The position numbers were made by a program, and so were the translations under genes. Positions 33,960 to 42,352 of a DNA stretch of 64,000 nucleotides are shown piece after piece. Source of the DNA: Gemmata palustris (GTDB lineage Bacteria > Planctomycetota > Planctomycetia > Gemmatales > Gemmataceae); contig NZ_JAGKQQ010000001.1 of assembly GCF_017939745.1 (NCBI RefSeq), positions 1,178,001 through 1,242,000 of the forward strand, in the 5' to 3' direction. The number at the start of each line of letters is the position of its first letter. The first letter of the stretch is position 1. Below the pieces are notes generated by a model. The model had not been told where the DNA came from, made no database searches, and was given only the letters and a program-made list of their open reading frames with translations.

Positions 33960-35297
33960 ATGTTGCCGATCGACCGTCGCTCGTTTTTGGCCGCGTCCGC
34001 ATTCGCTGCTTCGGGCAACTGGTGCCCCTCGCTCGTTCTTGGCGCTGATTCGTTGAGGACCAAGCCGCCGAAACGCGCACAACCGGCGGCGAAGAAGGTC
34101 GCGGTCGTCTGTTCCATTTACAACTACCTTTCGCACGCCTACCACATCGCCGGGCGCTATCTTGATGGCTACATGAAGGGCGACGAGCACCACTTCCCGG
34201 AGTTCGGGATCGCGTCCGCGTATGTCGAGCAAGTGAAGGCGAACGACCTCAGCCGCGAACTCGCGAAAGAGCACAGCTTCCGCCTCTCGGAGAGCATTGA
34301 TGACGCACTCACGCTCGGCACCGGCAAGCTCGCGGTGGACGGCGTGCTGCTCATCTGCGAACACGGCGACTACAAGTACAACGAAAAGGGCCAGAAACTT
34401 TACCCGCGGTACGAGTTCTTCAAGAAGATCGCAGCCGTATTCGAGAAGACCGGCAAGAGCGTACCGGTATTCTGCGACAAACACCTCAGTTACGATCGCA
34501 CGAAGGCCGCGGAGATGGTCGCGACCGCGAAGAAATTGCGGTTCCCGCTGATGGCCGGGTCGTCACTTCCCGTGACGTGGCGCCGACCGGAACTGGAGTT
34601 CAAGCGCGGGACGAAGATTACTGAAGCGCTGGTCGCGTCGCGCGGCGAGCTAGAGATTTACGGTATCCACGCACTCGAAGCGTTGCAGTGCATGGCCGAG
34701 CGCAGGTTCTCCGGGGCCGATCCGAAGCCCGCGAACCAGGGCGTGAAAGCGGTGACGTGCTTACAAGGCGATGCGGTGTGGAAGGCCGGCGACGACGGGT
34801 TGTGGTCGTGGGAACTGCTCGAACACGCGCTCGGACACAGCACGTCGCGCAACGCCGGGGACATTCGCGCGAATTGTAGACGGTTCCCGCGCCCCGCGAC
34901 GTGGGGCAACTTCGTCAAAGGCCCGATCGCGTTCCTGGTCGAGTACGCGGACGGGTTGAAGGCGACCGTACTCCAACTCGACGGTCACATCGCGGACGAG
35001 ACGTTCGCGGCCCGCGTGGACGGCGAGAGGAAGCCGTCGTCGTGCTTGTTCTGGCTCCCGCCCCCTCCGGGAGCGGCGTTCCTCGAAGCGCTCGCGGGGC
35101 ACACCGAGACGTTTTTCGCAACGGGCAAGCCGCCGTACCCGGTGGAGCGCACACAACTCACCGGCGGCATCCTCGACTACGCGCTCGAATCGCGCGTGAA
35201 GGAGAAGCGGCTCGATACACCGGACCTCGACATCCGTTACGATCCCCCCGCGGACAGCGGATTCATGCGTGGCGACTACACGAAACCGGTGAAGTGA
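33960..35297 (+). CDS. Tat-exported protein of unknown function (planctomycete family)
   Basis: A 445-residue protein with a twin-arginine leader (DRRSFLAASAFAASG). The mature part begins with a Rossmann-like strand (KKVAVVCSIYNYLSHAYHIA), which with later features recalls the Gfo/Idh fold, though no GxGxxG loop is present. Other marks are DGVLLICEHGDY, VPVFCDKHLSYD and MAGSSLPVTWRRPELE. The C-terminal half is beta-rich (YADGLKATVLQLDGHIADETFA). I have seen similar proteins only as hypothetical in planctomycetes. GAGG precedes the ATG. It could act on a sugar or cofactor in the periplasm; that is inference. Confidence 0.8.
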   Translation: MLPIDRRSFLAASAFAASGNWCPSLVLGADSLRTKPPKRAQPAAKKVAVVCSIYNYLSHAYHIAGRYLDGYMKGDEHHFPEFGIASAYVEQVKANDLSRELAKEHSFRLSESIDDALTLGTGKLAVDGVLLICEHGDYKYNEKGQKLYPRYEFFKKIAAVFEKTGKSVPVFCDKHLSYDRTKAAEMVATAKKLRFPLMAGSSLPVTWRRPELEFKRGTKITEALVASRGELEIYGIHALEALQCMAERRFSGADPKPANQGVKAVTCLQGDAVWKAGDDGLWSWELLEHALGHSTSRNAGDIRANCRRFPRPATWGNFVKGPIAFLVEYADGLKATVLQLDGHIADETFAARVDGERKPSSCLFWLPPPPGAAFLEALAGHTETFFATGKPPYPVERTQLTGGILDYALESRVKEKRLDTPDLDIRYDPPADSGFMRGDYTKPVK

Positions 35298-35453
35298 GGG
35301 CACGTGTAAACAGGTTCCGCCCAGCGGTTTTTGTGGGCCTCGCGCGACTTTCACGGAGAATCTCAGCCCGGCCGTTGACGCTATTCGCGCCGCGGCATAC
35401 GATGGATTTTTCGATTTCTATCAAGTTGTTGCTCGAATCTGGGACCGTTGCGG

Positions 35454-36329
35454 ATGTCCGAGCCGAGCCTTACTGCCGAAACGTTCGCTGCCGCCGTTGA
35501 TCGGTTGACGGCGCACTGCGAACGTCCGGTCGTGGTGAAACTCGGCGGCAGCGCGATGGAAGATCCCGCCGCGACCGACGCCTGTCTGCGTTGCGTGGCA
35601 ACGCTCCACCACCTCCGCGTGCCGGTCGTACTCGTTCACGGGGGCGGTAAGCCGATCGATCGCGCGATGGCCGAGGCGGGCCTCACTCCGAAGAAGGTCG
35701 CGGGGCGCCGGTACACGGACGACGCCACGCTCTCGATCGTGGTGCGGGTACTTCACGAACTGAATCGCGACCTCGCGCATCGGCTGAACGCACTCGGGGT
35801 TCCCGCCGTCCCCACCACCGAAGCGGACGATTTTCCACTGATGGGCGAGCGCCTCCTGCTCCCAAGCCTCGATCTGCAACCGGTCGATCTGGGCCGCGTC
35901 GGGAAGGTGACGGGCGTTCGCACCGAACGGTTCGGGCAGGCGGTCGCGGACGGTGGACTTCTTGCGGTCATCCCGTCGCTGGCCATCGACACCGACGGCG
36001 GCTGGCTGAACGTCAACGCGGACACCGCAGCGTCTGCTGTCGCGGGCACACTGAAAGCCGACAAAGCGGTCTTCCTGACCGATACGCCGGGCGTCTTGCG
36101 CGACCGTGCGAATCCCCGATCGCTCATTTCCCAACTCACCGAGAGCGAGTGCCGCGCCCTCATCGCTTCCGGCGTGATCGATGGCGGCATGGTGCCGAAG
36201 GTCGAAGCGTGTTTTGAGGCGCTCGAAGCCGGCGCGAAATCCGCTCTCATCCTCGACGGCAGGGTGCCTTACTCCCTGCTGAACGTGTTCCTCCACGACA
36301 CGTTTACCGGCACCGTCATCACGCGGTAA
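35454..36329 (+). CDS. argB: Acetylglutamate kinase
   Basis: A 291-residue amino-acid kinase that phosphorylates N-acetylglutamate, step two of arginine synthesis. The family motifs are present: VVKLGGSAM (about 29-37), VLVHGGGKPID with the glycine-rich phosphate loop, RRYTDD for substrate binding, NVNADTAASAVAGTLKAD for ATP and the final GGMVPKVEAC. The length suits the arginine-insensitive or hexameric classes, which cannot be separated here. The first in-frame ATG is 35454; an upstream TTG at 35448 is less likely. It heads the cluster argB-argD-argF, with 77 and 104 bp gaps. Confidence 0.95.
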   Translation: MSEPSLTAETFAAAVDRLTAHCERPVVVKLGGSAMEDPAATDACLRCVATLHHLRVPVVLVHGGGKPIDRAMAEAGLTPKKVAGRRYTDDATLSIVVRVLHELNRDLAHRLNALGVPAVPTTEADDFPLMGERLLLPSLDLQPVDLGRVGKVTGVRTERFGQAVADGGLLAVIPSLAIDTDGGWLNVNADTAASAVAGTLKADKAVFLTDTPGVLRDRANPRSLISQLTESECRALIASGVIDGGMVPKVEACFEALEAGAKSALILDGRVPYSLLNVFLHDTFTGTVITR

Positions 36330-36406
36330 GCCGAACCTCCTCTTTGTGTTCTCTGTCCCACTGTACTCGGATTCGACCCATAATCCCTATTTCTCAACGC
36401 CGACCA

Positions 36407-37618
36407 ATGACAACCGAATTGCTTTCCAGCGAACAGATCATCGCCCTGGCGAAAAAACACCTGACCGGGAACTACACCCGGTACCCGGTGTGCCTGGTGC
36501 GGGGGAGCAATTCGTGGGTGTGGGACGCGGAAGGCAATAGGTACCTGGACTTCTTCCCGGGGTGGGGGTGCGGAATTCTCGGGCACTGCCCGCCGCGTGT
36601 GGTGCAGGCGGTTCAGGAGCAGGTCGCGACGCTCATTCACGTCCCGAACACGTGGTACACCGAGCCGCAAGCGCTGCTCGGCCAGGCGCTCGGTGAGCGC
36701 ACTGACTTCAACGGCGTGTCGTTCTTCTGCAACAGCGGGACCGAGGCGAACGAAGGCGCGATCAAGCTCGCGCGCCTCAACGGTAAGCCGAAGGGTAAGT
36801 ACAAGATCGTGACCCTCACGGGGAGCTTCCACGGCCGCACGATGGGGGCGCTTACCGCGACGGCTCAGCCGAAGTACCACACCGGCGTCGAGCCGATGCT
36901 GCCCGGCTTCAACTACGCTCAGTACGGCGATTTGGAGAGCGTCGCGAAGGCCATTGATGGCGAAACCTGCGCGATCATGCTCGAACCGATCCAGGGCGAG
37001 GGCGGCGTGAACGTTCCTCCCGCGGGCTTCCTTGAGGGGCTGCGCGAACTGTGCGACAAGCACGGGCTGCTTCTCATTCTCGACGAAGTGCAAACCGGGA
37101 TGGGGCGCACGGGTAAGTGGTTCGGGTACCAGCACTGGAACATCCGCCCGGACATCATGACGCTGGCCAAGGCGCTCGCGGGGGGCGTCGCGATGGGCGC
37201 GCTCGTCGCGACGCCGGAAGTCGCCGAGAAGCTCAAGCCCGGGACGCACGCGGCCACGTTCGGCGGCAACCCGCTCGCGGCGCGCGCCGCTCTCGCCACC
37301 ATTGAGACGATCGAGCAAGAGGGGCTGCTGGAGCGCGGCGTTCAGATCGGCTCGCGGTTCCAACAGCGGTTCCTCGAACTGAAGGAAAAGTGCCCGCTGA
37401 TTACCGAGGTTCGCGTGAAGGGCGCGATGATCGGCGTGGAACTGAACGTCGAGGGCGCGCCGGTGGTGCAGGGCTGTTTGGAGAAGGGACTGCTCATCAA
37501 CTGCACGCACCAGACCGTTCTGCGGTTGCTCCCTGCACTGACGCTATCGGACGAGCAACTCGAAGACGGCTGCGACATCATTTCGGAAGTGCTGCTGAAC
37601 TTCCGCCAATCGTCGTAA
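36407..37618 (+). CDS. argD: Acetylornithine aminotransferase
   Basis: A 403-residue PLP enzyme (class III aminotransferase, ArgD type) converting N-acetylglutamate semialdehyde to N-acetylornithine, with probable side activity in lysine synthesis. Visible features: CNSGTEANEGAIKLAR, TGSFHGRTMGALTAT, EPIQGEGGVNVP, ILDEVQTGMGRTG and the PLP-binding Lys255 in TLAKALAGGVAMGA. It ends with CTHQTVLRLLPALTLS, typical of ArgD. ATG 36407 gives the normal length. It sits between argB and argF, supporting an arginine rather than GABA role. Confidence 0.95.
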   Translation: MTTELLSSEQIIALAKKHLTGNYTRYPVCLVRGSNSWVWDAEGNRYLDFFPGWGCGILGHCPPRVVQAVQEQVATLIHVPNTWYTEPQALLGQALGERTDFNGVSFFCNSGTEANEGAIKLARLNGKPKGKYKIVTLTGSFHGRTMGALTATAQPKYHTGVEPMLPGFNYAQYGDLESVAKAIDGETCAIMLEPIQGEGGVNVPPAGFLEGLRELCDKHGLLLILDEVQTGMGRTGKWFGYQHWNIRPDIMTLAKALAGGVAMGALVATPEVAEKLKPGTHAATFGGNPLAARAALATIETIEQEGLLERGVQIGSRFQQRFLELKEKCPLITEVRVKGAMIGVELNVEGAPVVQGCLEKGLLINCTHQTVLRLLPALTLSDEQLEDGCDIISEVLLNFRQSS

Positions 37619-37722
37619 GGTCGAACGCGGAAGTCGATGACTCTCACATTGCGAGTCCTCGACTTCCCGGCGTCCGACACTGTGCCTTACTGACCGCCTC
37701 TACGACCACGACGCATCGAACA

Positions 37723-38634
37723 ATGAAACACTTCCTGAACCTCATCGACCTGACGACGGACGAGTTGAGCCACCTGCTCGCCGAGGCCGCGCGGCTCAAG
37801 GACGCGCACACCCGTCGCATCCCGTCGCACAGCCTGAGCGGGCGCGTGGTGGGGTTGGTGTTCGAGAAACCGTCGCTGCGCACGCGGGTGAGTTTCGAGA
37901 GCGGTATCGCGCAGCTCGGCGGGACGAGCCTGTACCTGCCCGGCAACGAGGTCGGGTTGGGGTGGCGCGAGAGCCTCGCGGATTTCGCCCGCACGATTTC
38001 CAACTACCTCGATGCCCTGGTACTCCGCGTGTACCGGCACGAGACACTCGACGGGATCGCGAGTACCGGCAGCATTCCCGTCATCAACGGGCTGTCGGAC
38101 TGGTCGCACCCGTGCCAGGGACTCGCCGACATCCTGACCGTGCGCGAACTGTTCGGCACCGAAACCGGGCGCACGATCGTGTTTGTCGGCGACGGCAACA
38201 ACGTGGCGCGCTCGCTCGCAGTGGGGTGCGGTCGGCTCGGTATGCGGTTCGTGCTCGCGTGCCCCATCGGGTACGGCTTCGACGATCGGTTTAAAGCCCA
38301 ATACACCGCGCGGGTGTCTCCCGATTTCCCGCGCGAAGTGAACGACCCGATCGCCGCCGTGAGGGGAGCGGACGTGATCTACACCGACGTGTGGACGAGC
38401 ATGGGCCAGGAAGCCGAGCGCGAGGAGCGCCTGCGCCGGTTCGAGTCGTTCCAGGTGAATGCGGATCTGCTCTCGAAAGCCCCTTCGCACTGCAAAGTGC
38501 TCCACTGCCTCCCCGCGCACCGCGGTGAGGAGATCACCGACGACGTGATGGACGGCCCCGCGTGCGCTGCGTTCCAGCAAGCCGGTAACCGGATGCACGC
38601 CCAGAAAGCTGTGCTGGAATGGCTACTGAAGTGA
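37723..38634 (+). CDS. argF: Ornithine carbamoyltransferase
   Basis: A 303-residue OTCase joining ornithine and carbamoyl phosphate to citrulline. Motifs: KPSLRTRVSFE (the carbamoyl-phosphate loop, SxRTR at 51-55), HPCQGLADILT (129-135), the ornithine loop as DVWTSMGQE, and HCLPAHRGEEI with the catalytic Cys. The length is the usual one for bacterial ArgF. The frame is open upstream to 37390 through the end of argD, but ATG 37723 begins the conserved MKHFLNLIDLT. It is the third gene of the arginine cluster. Confidence 0.96.
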   Translation: MKHFLNLIDLTTDELSHLLAEAARLKDAHTRRIPSHSLSGRVVGLVFEKPSLRTRVSFESGIAQLGGTSLYLPGNEVGLGWRESLADFARTISNYLDALVLRVYRHETLDGIASTGSIPVINGLSDWSHPCQGLADILTVRELFGTETGRTIVFVGDGNNVARSLAVGCGRLGMRFVLACPIGYGFDDRFKAQYTARVSPDFPREVNDPIAAVRGADVIYTDVWTSMGQEAEREERLRRFESFQVNADLLSKAPSHCKVLHCLPAHRGEEITDDVMDGPACAAFQQAGNRMHAQKAVLEWLLK

Positions 38635-38739
38635 AAGTTAGGTGGCTTGGGCGCCTTATTGAAAGTTTTACGAAGATGCTCGATTGGTGCTGCCGATATA
38701 GACAGTAGAAGCTCTGTTGGCACACCTTGAGATGCGTCG

Positions 38740-39075
38740 ATGAGTAAATCGTTTACAATCAACCTCGGTGGCGAGGGTGAAATTCCTGGTGTTATCAACC
38801 AACAAGGGCCGTGGGTTTTGTCGCCGAATTGGAGGTGCAGTCGCGATGGGCGAACACTTCAGGAACTCGTTGCCGATGGTCATGTCTTCATCATCAGCCC
38901 GAACGTGCCGCTGCCATTTCCTGATGACTCTGTTGATCTTGTCTACACCAACAGTGTTCCCATCGATATGAAGTCGCTCCTCGGAACGGGGGTGCAATCC
39001 TCCGAGATTTGCCGTATCCTGAAGCCGGGCGGAGAATGGCTCCGAGACGGGGTGTTGGAATGGACGAAGCCGTAA
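38740..39075 (+). CDS. Short methyltransferase-like protein
   Basis: A 111-residue protein. FIISPNVPLPFPDDSVDLVYTNSVP, then SSEICRILKPGGEWL, resembles strands 4-5 of class I SAM-dependent methyltransferases (a 'PFPDDSVDLVYTN' strand and an 'RILKPGGEW' strand). The N-terminal SAM-binding loop (GxGxG) is missing, so it is a degenerate or truncated member and probably not a methyltransferase by itself. The DNA of its first half has lower GC and more A/T at third positions than the arg genes before it. It overlaps the next gene by 16 bp, suggesting coexpression. Confidence 0.65.
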   Translation: MSKSFTINLGGEGEIPGVINQQGPWVLSPNWRCSRDGRTLQELVADGHVFIISPNVPLPFPDDSVDLVYTNSVPIDMKSLLGTGVQSSEICRILKPGGEWLRDGVLEWTKP

Positions 39076-39509
39076 CTTTCCGTGACCTGTCTTCGCGCGA
39101 CCCACAAGTGGCAGGGGCGTTGGCCGCGCGCGCGGGGCGATCCGCGCTCTCGTGGTTCCCGGATCGCGCCGAAACGAATGGCACGGGTCGGCGCCTGATT
39201 CTTGGCGTTGCGGTGTGGTCGATGTACGACCTGAAGCTGCTAGATCTCGTGAACGACGCGGTTGCAAGCGGCTCGCATCCCGGACTCCAAGTCGCAGTGT
39301 TCAACATCGATGAACTTGCATCACCAACCGAACTACAACGCATTTTCCCCGGTATTGGCGAAGTGCTTCAGTCGCCCGCCGTCGGTTATTGGGAAGCCGG
39401 TCAGTTGAAGGAAACTGCGACCGGTTTCCACGCCCGCCAACTGATCGGACGGGTGCTCGGTTTCGACCCCAATCTTGTTCTCGAATCGCCCACCGCGGCG
39501 GCCGGATAA
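39060..39509 (+). CDS. Protein of unknown function overlapping the methyltransferase-like gene
   Basis: A 149-residue soluble protein starting at ATG 39060 inside the preceding gene. No known family. The centre, [25 protein letters not shown]...[11 protein letters not shown], looks like an alpha/beta fold with a thioredoxin-like or Rossmann arrangement, and the C-terminus has [26 protein letters not shown]. It ends 7 bp before rph, so it probably lies in the same transcript as rph. The longer frame from 39009 would overlap more of the previous gene and has no better start. Confidence 0.7.
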   Translation: MDEAVTFRDLSSRDPQVAGALAARAGRSALSWFPDRAETNGTGRRLILGVAVWSMYDLKLLDLVNDAVASGSHPGLQVAVFNIDELASPTELQRIFPGIGEVLQSPAVGYWEAGQLKETATGFHARQLIGRVLGFDPNLVLESPTAAAG

Positions 39510-39516
39510 ACACTCA

Positions 39517-40419
39517 ATGCCTCGACCCAACGACCGCGCTCTCTCTGCACTTCGTGAACTGAGTTTCCTGCGGGCCTTCACTAGACCGGCGCCGGGTTCG
39601 GTCCTTGTGAAGATGGGCCGCACCACCGTACTCTGCACGTGCTGTGTGGAGCCGAAGGTGCCGGACTTCCTGGTCGGGAAGGGGAAGGGCTGGCTCACTG
39701 CGGAATACGGCATGTTGCCCGGGTCCACCCACACGCGCAAGGCACGCGACAAAGCGGGCAAAGTGGACGGGCGCAGTGTCGAGATTCAGCGGCTCATCGG
39801 GCGCAGCTTGCGTGCGGTCGTGAACCTCGACAAACTCGGCGAGCGCACCCTCTGGATCGACTGTGACGTACTCGAAGCCGACGGCGGTACGCGGACCGCG
39901 AGCATTACGGGGGCGTTTGTCGCGGCCGTCGACGCGGTGAATTCGATCAAGGCGTTACTCACGATTCCCGTATCCGAAGTACTGACCGACAGCGTTGCGG
40001 CCGTGAGCGTGGGGCTCGTGGACGGCGAGGAGCGGCTCGACCTCGAATACGTCGAGGACCGCGACGCGGACGTGGACATGAACCTCGTGATGACCGGTAG
40101 CGGCAAGATCATCGAAGTGCAGGGCAGCGGCGAAGAAGCGACGTTTTCGCGCAAACAGCTCGATGCGCTCGTGGACTTGGGCGAAGCCGGCATCCGCGCG
40201 ATCACCGCGGAACAGAAGAAGGTGCTCGGCACCGCGTGGCCGTTTAGGCGAACCCCGCCCGCAAGGGCGGCGGGATTATCTTACTCCACCCGCCGCCCTT
40301 GCGGGCGGGGGCCACTATCTTCCCACCGCGTACATCAATTTCCCTTCGACCACTACCGCGTACTCCGGTTCCGGGATCGCGTTCGTCGGCACGAGACGCA
40401 CGGCGCGCACGTCGTGTAG
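39517..40419 (+). CDS. rph: Ribonuclease PH with an abnormal C-terminal extension
   Basis: A PH-type phosphorolytic 3'-exoribonuclease that trims tRNA ends. RNase PH signatures run through residues 1-243: [70 protein letters not shown] and [22 protein letters not shown]. Family length is about 240, but here the frame runs 57 residues further through an Arg/Pro-rich tail, a perfect inverted repeat and 105 bp of the convergent gene. Restoring one T to the TTT at 40243-40245 gives a TAG right after GTAWPF. A frameshift (or a sequencing error) is therefore likely, and the original stop was probably there. Confidence 0.9.
   Translation: MPRPNDRALSALRELSFLRAFTRPAPGSVLVKMGRTTVLCTCCVEPKVPDFLVGKGKGWLTAEYGMLPGSTHTRKARDKAGKVDGRSVEIQRLIGRSLRAVVNLDKLGERTLWIDCDVLEADGGTRTASITGAFVAAVDAVNSIKALLTIPVSEVLTDSVAAVSVGLVDGEERLDLEYVEDRDADVDMNLVMTGSGKIIEVQGSGEEATFSRKQLDALVDLGEAGIRAITAEQKKVLGTAWPFRRTPPARAAGLSYSTRRPCGRGPLSSHRVHQFPFDHYRVLRFRDRVRRHETHGAHVV
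40253..40310. terminator. Perfect 22-bp inverted repeat downstream of rph
   Basis: Arms 40253-40274 and 40289-40310 are exact complements over 22 bp (CCCCGCCCGC / GCGGGCGGGG ends) with a 14-nt spacer ATTATCTTACTCCA. It sits between the expected end of RNase PH and the stop of the convergent gene at 40315, as expected for a bidirectional terminator, and is now inside the extended rph frame. There is no T-run. Confidence 0.85.
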
Positions 40420-41112
40420 ACGCTTCACGCCGTCTTGAAATGCGGGCAATGACAATTCCGGGAAGCGCACACCGATCGCGTGGAACAGTTCGGGGAGCGG
40501 GCAATCGCCGCCCGCGCCGGATTCGGATCGCCTGTCCAAATACTCCAGTGCATCGATGGCCCACGGTACGACTCGGCCGACTGACTCCGTGACCGCCGGC
40601 CCACTCGTCTCCGCGCGCCGCAGTGCCGATTCGCAGCGCTTCGCGAGGTCGTCGAGGCGCGCGAGCATTGCGGACGCGCGTTCCTCGAAGTTCGCGGAGA
40701 GTGCGGCGAGTTCTGCTTTTGCTTCCGCCATGAATGAGGGTACGCCGGTGCGGGTCGCCTGAAGCACGTCCTTCAGCTCGCGCAGAATGGAGCGCGGCGA
40801 ATCGTGGTCGTGGATGTAGCCGACTGCCTTCGGCGTGGCGCATACCCATTCGGTAATCAGCTTGCCCTTCGCCTCGGTGCGGACCGTTTCGAGCAGCCCG
40901 GCGCGGAGTGCGTGGAGTGCGGCTTCGGCCGCGATTCCCGTGCGCGCGGGGAACAAGCCCGGCAGTTTGCCCGACTGGAACAACCGGTGCTCGCCGGCGT
41001 TGTGGATCGCGGTTTTCAGGGCTTCGAGGAGGCACTCGGTGTGGCGCGGGTCGTTCAACGCGACGAAGCCGCCGGGCGCGTGCGTATCGGAGATCGGGAA
41101 GGGGCCATCCAT
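40315..41112 (-). CDS. Protein of unknown function bracketed by inverted repeats
   Basis: A 265-residue soluble protein without a recognised family. The N-terminus is [20 protein letters not shown]. The middle is helical and Ala/Glu-rich ([30 protein letters not shown] in pieces), probably a coiled coil, and the C-terminal 70 residues ([29 protein letters not shown]) look like a winged-helix-type domain. One might guess a regulatory or scaffolding role. The longer frame starts at 41199, but ATG 41112 begins the ordered part. Perfect inverted repeats lie 5 bp beyond its stop and 73 bp before its start. Confidence 0.75.
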   Translation of the reverse strand: MDGPFPISDTHAPGGFVALNDPRHTECLLEALKTAIHNAGEHRLFQSGKLPGLFPARTGIAAEAALHALRAGLLETVRTEAKGKLITEWVCATPKAVGYIHDHDSPRSILRELKDVLQATRTGVPSFMAEAKAELAALSANFEERASAMLARLDDLAKRCESALRRAETSGPAVTESVGRVVPWAIDALEYLDRRSESGAGGDCPLPELFHAIGVRFPELSLPAFQDGVKRLHDVRAVRLVPTNAIPEPEYAVVVEGKLMYAVGR

Positions 41113-41184
41113 GCCGTGACCCGTGGTTTCGGGACCGAACCGGCCGTAATGTAACCGTGTCCGTGTCGATAAGAAAAGGCCAAG

Positions 41185-41248
41185 CAAAGTCGTCGGCACA
41201 CTCTGTGGCTGTTGCGGTTACGGCGCGCGGAGTGTGCCGACGACTTTG
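41185..41248. promoter_or_regulatory. Perfect 19-bp inverted repeat upstream of trpS
   Basis: Arms 41185-41203 and 41230-41248 (CAAAGTCGTCGG / CCGACGACTTTG ends) are exact complements with a 26-nt spacer. The element ends 22 bp before the trpS ATG; the GGGAG ribosome binding site at 41257-41261 lies just outside the stem. It could be a leader hairpin controlling trpS or a terminator-like barrier between divergent genes. It has no T-box features. Confidence 0.65.
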
Positions 41249-41270
41249 GCCGGGTTTGGGAGCTTCAGCG

Positions 41271-42350
41271 ATGAGTGTTACCGTCCGCCCGCGCATCCTC
41301 AGCGGCGTGCAGCCGTCGGGCAAGTTGCACCTCGGCAACTACTTCGGCGCGATCAAGCAGCACATCGAGCGGCAGGATTCGGGCGAGTGCCTGTACTTCA
41401 TCGCGGATTATCACTCCCTCACGTCACTGCGAGAGGCCGAAGAAAAAGAAGCCGGGCTCGCGTCAAAAAACAAATCGATCGTGGCTCGACCCGCACGGCA
41501 AATTCTCGCGGACAATGTGCGTGATGTGGCGCTCGACTACCTCGCGCTCGGGCTCGATCCCGCGAAAGCGAGTTTCTTCCGCCAGTCGGACGTGCCCGAA
41601 GTGTGCGAACTCGCGTGGTTCTTCTCCACGGTCACCGGGATGGGCCTGCTCGAACGCGCGCACTCGTACAAGGACAAGGTCGAGCGCGGCCTTACAGCAA
41701 CCGTGGGCCTTTTCACCTACCCCGTGCTGATGGCCGCGGACATCCTCATTTACCGCTCGCACCTCGTCCCGGTGGGTAAAGACCAGGAACAGCACCTCGA
41801 AATGACGCGCAACATCGCCGGGTCGTTCAATCACGCATTCGGCGAAATCTTCCCGTTGCCCGATGGCGTCTACAACGAAGCGGCCGTGGTGCCCGGGACC
41901 GATGGCCAGAAGATGAGCAAGAGCTACGGCAACACGATCGAGATCTTCGCCGAGGGGAAGGCGCTCAGGAACGCGGTGATGGGCGTCGTCACCGACTCGA
42001 CGCCGGTCGAGGAGCCGAAGAACCCGGAGACGTGCAACGCCTTCGCGCTGTACAAGCTCTTCTCGACCGCGGCCGAACAAGCGGAAATGGCCGACCTGTA
42101 CCGTAACCCGATGAAAGGCGCGGAATCCCGCGGCGGTCGGCCGTTCGGTTACGGCGATGCGAAAACGCAACTTCTCGCGAAGATCGAAGCCTACTTCGCA
42201 GCGGCCCGCGAGCGCCGTAAGCAACTCGCTCGCGATCCGGGGTACGTGGAAGAAGTGCTCGTTGCGGGCGCGAAGCGAGCGCGGGCGCTGGCTCAAATCA
42301 CGCTCCAGCTCGTTCGCAAGGCCGTGGGGATTCACCCCAGCCCGGTGTAG
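41271..42350 (+). CDS. trpS: Tryptophan-tRNA ligase
   Basis: A 359-residue class I aminoacyl-tRNA synthetase that charges tRNA-Trp. The HIGH-type motif is HLGN at 20-23 and the KMSKS loop is at 214-218. SGVQPSGKLHLGNYFG, LVPVGKDQEQHLEMTR and VPGTDGQKMSKSYGN are classic TrpS. Between the first helices is a stretch of about 24 residues (KEAGLASKNKSIVARPARQIL) longer than in most bacterial TrpS, possibly lineage-specific. ATG 41271 is well placed after GGGAG; the frame is open upstream to 40908, antisense to the neighbour, and that part is not protein-like. It ends 2 bp before the convergent kinase 2. Confidence 0.95.
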   Translation: MSVTVRPRILSGVQPSGKLHLGNYFGAIKQHIERQDSGECLYFIADYHSLTSLREAEEKEAGLASKNKSIVARPARQILADNVRDVALDYLALGLDPAKASFFRQSDVPEVCELAWFFSTVTGMGLLERAHSYKDKVERGLTATVGLFTYPVLMAADILIYRSHLVPVGKDQEQHLEMTRNIAGSFNHAFGEIFPLPDGVYNEAAVVPGTDGQKMSKSYGNTIEIFAEGKALRNAVMGVVTDSTPVEEPKNPETCNAFALYKLFSTAAEQAEMADLYRNPMKGAESRGGRPFGYGDAKTQLLAKIEAYFAAARERRKQLARDPGYVEEVLVAGAKRARALAQITLQLVRKAVGIHPSPV

Positions 42351-42352
42351 TG

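Noticed and set aside
38740-39509. A possible toxin-antitoxin pair (two small overlapping genes).
   Set aside because: The first has methyltransferase-like strands and the second no toxin motif; overlap alone is not enough.
40908-41270. A 121-codon upstream extension of trpS.
   Set aside because: It is antisense to the 5' part of the neighbouring gene, Arg-rich and unlike any TrpS; the normal start ATG 41271 has a good ribosome binding site.
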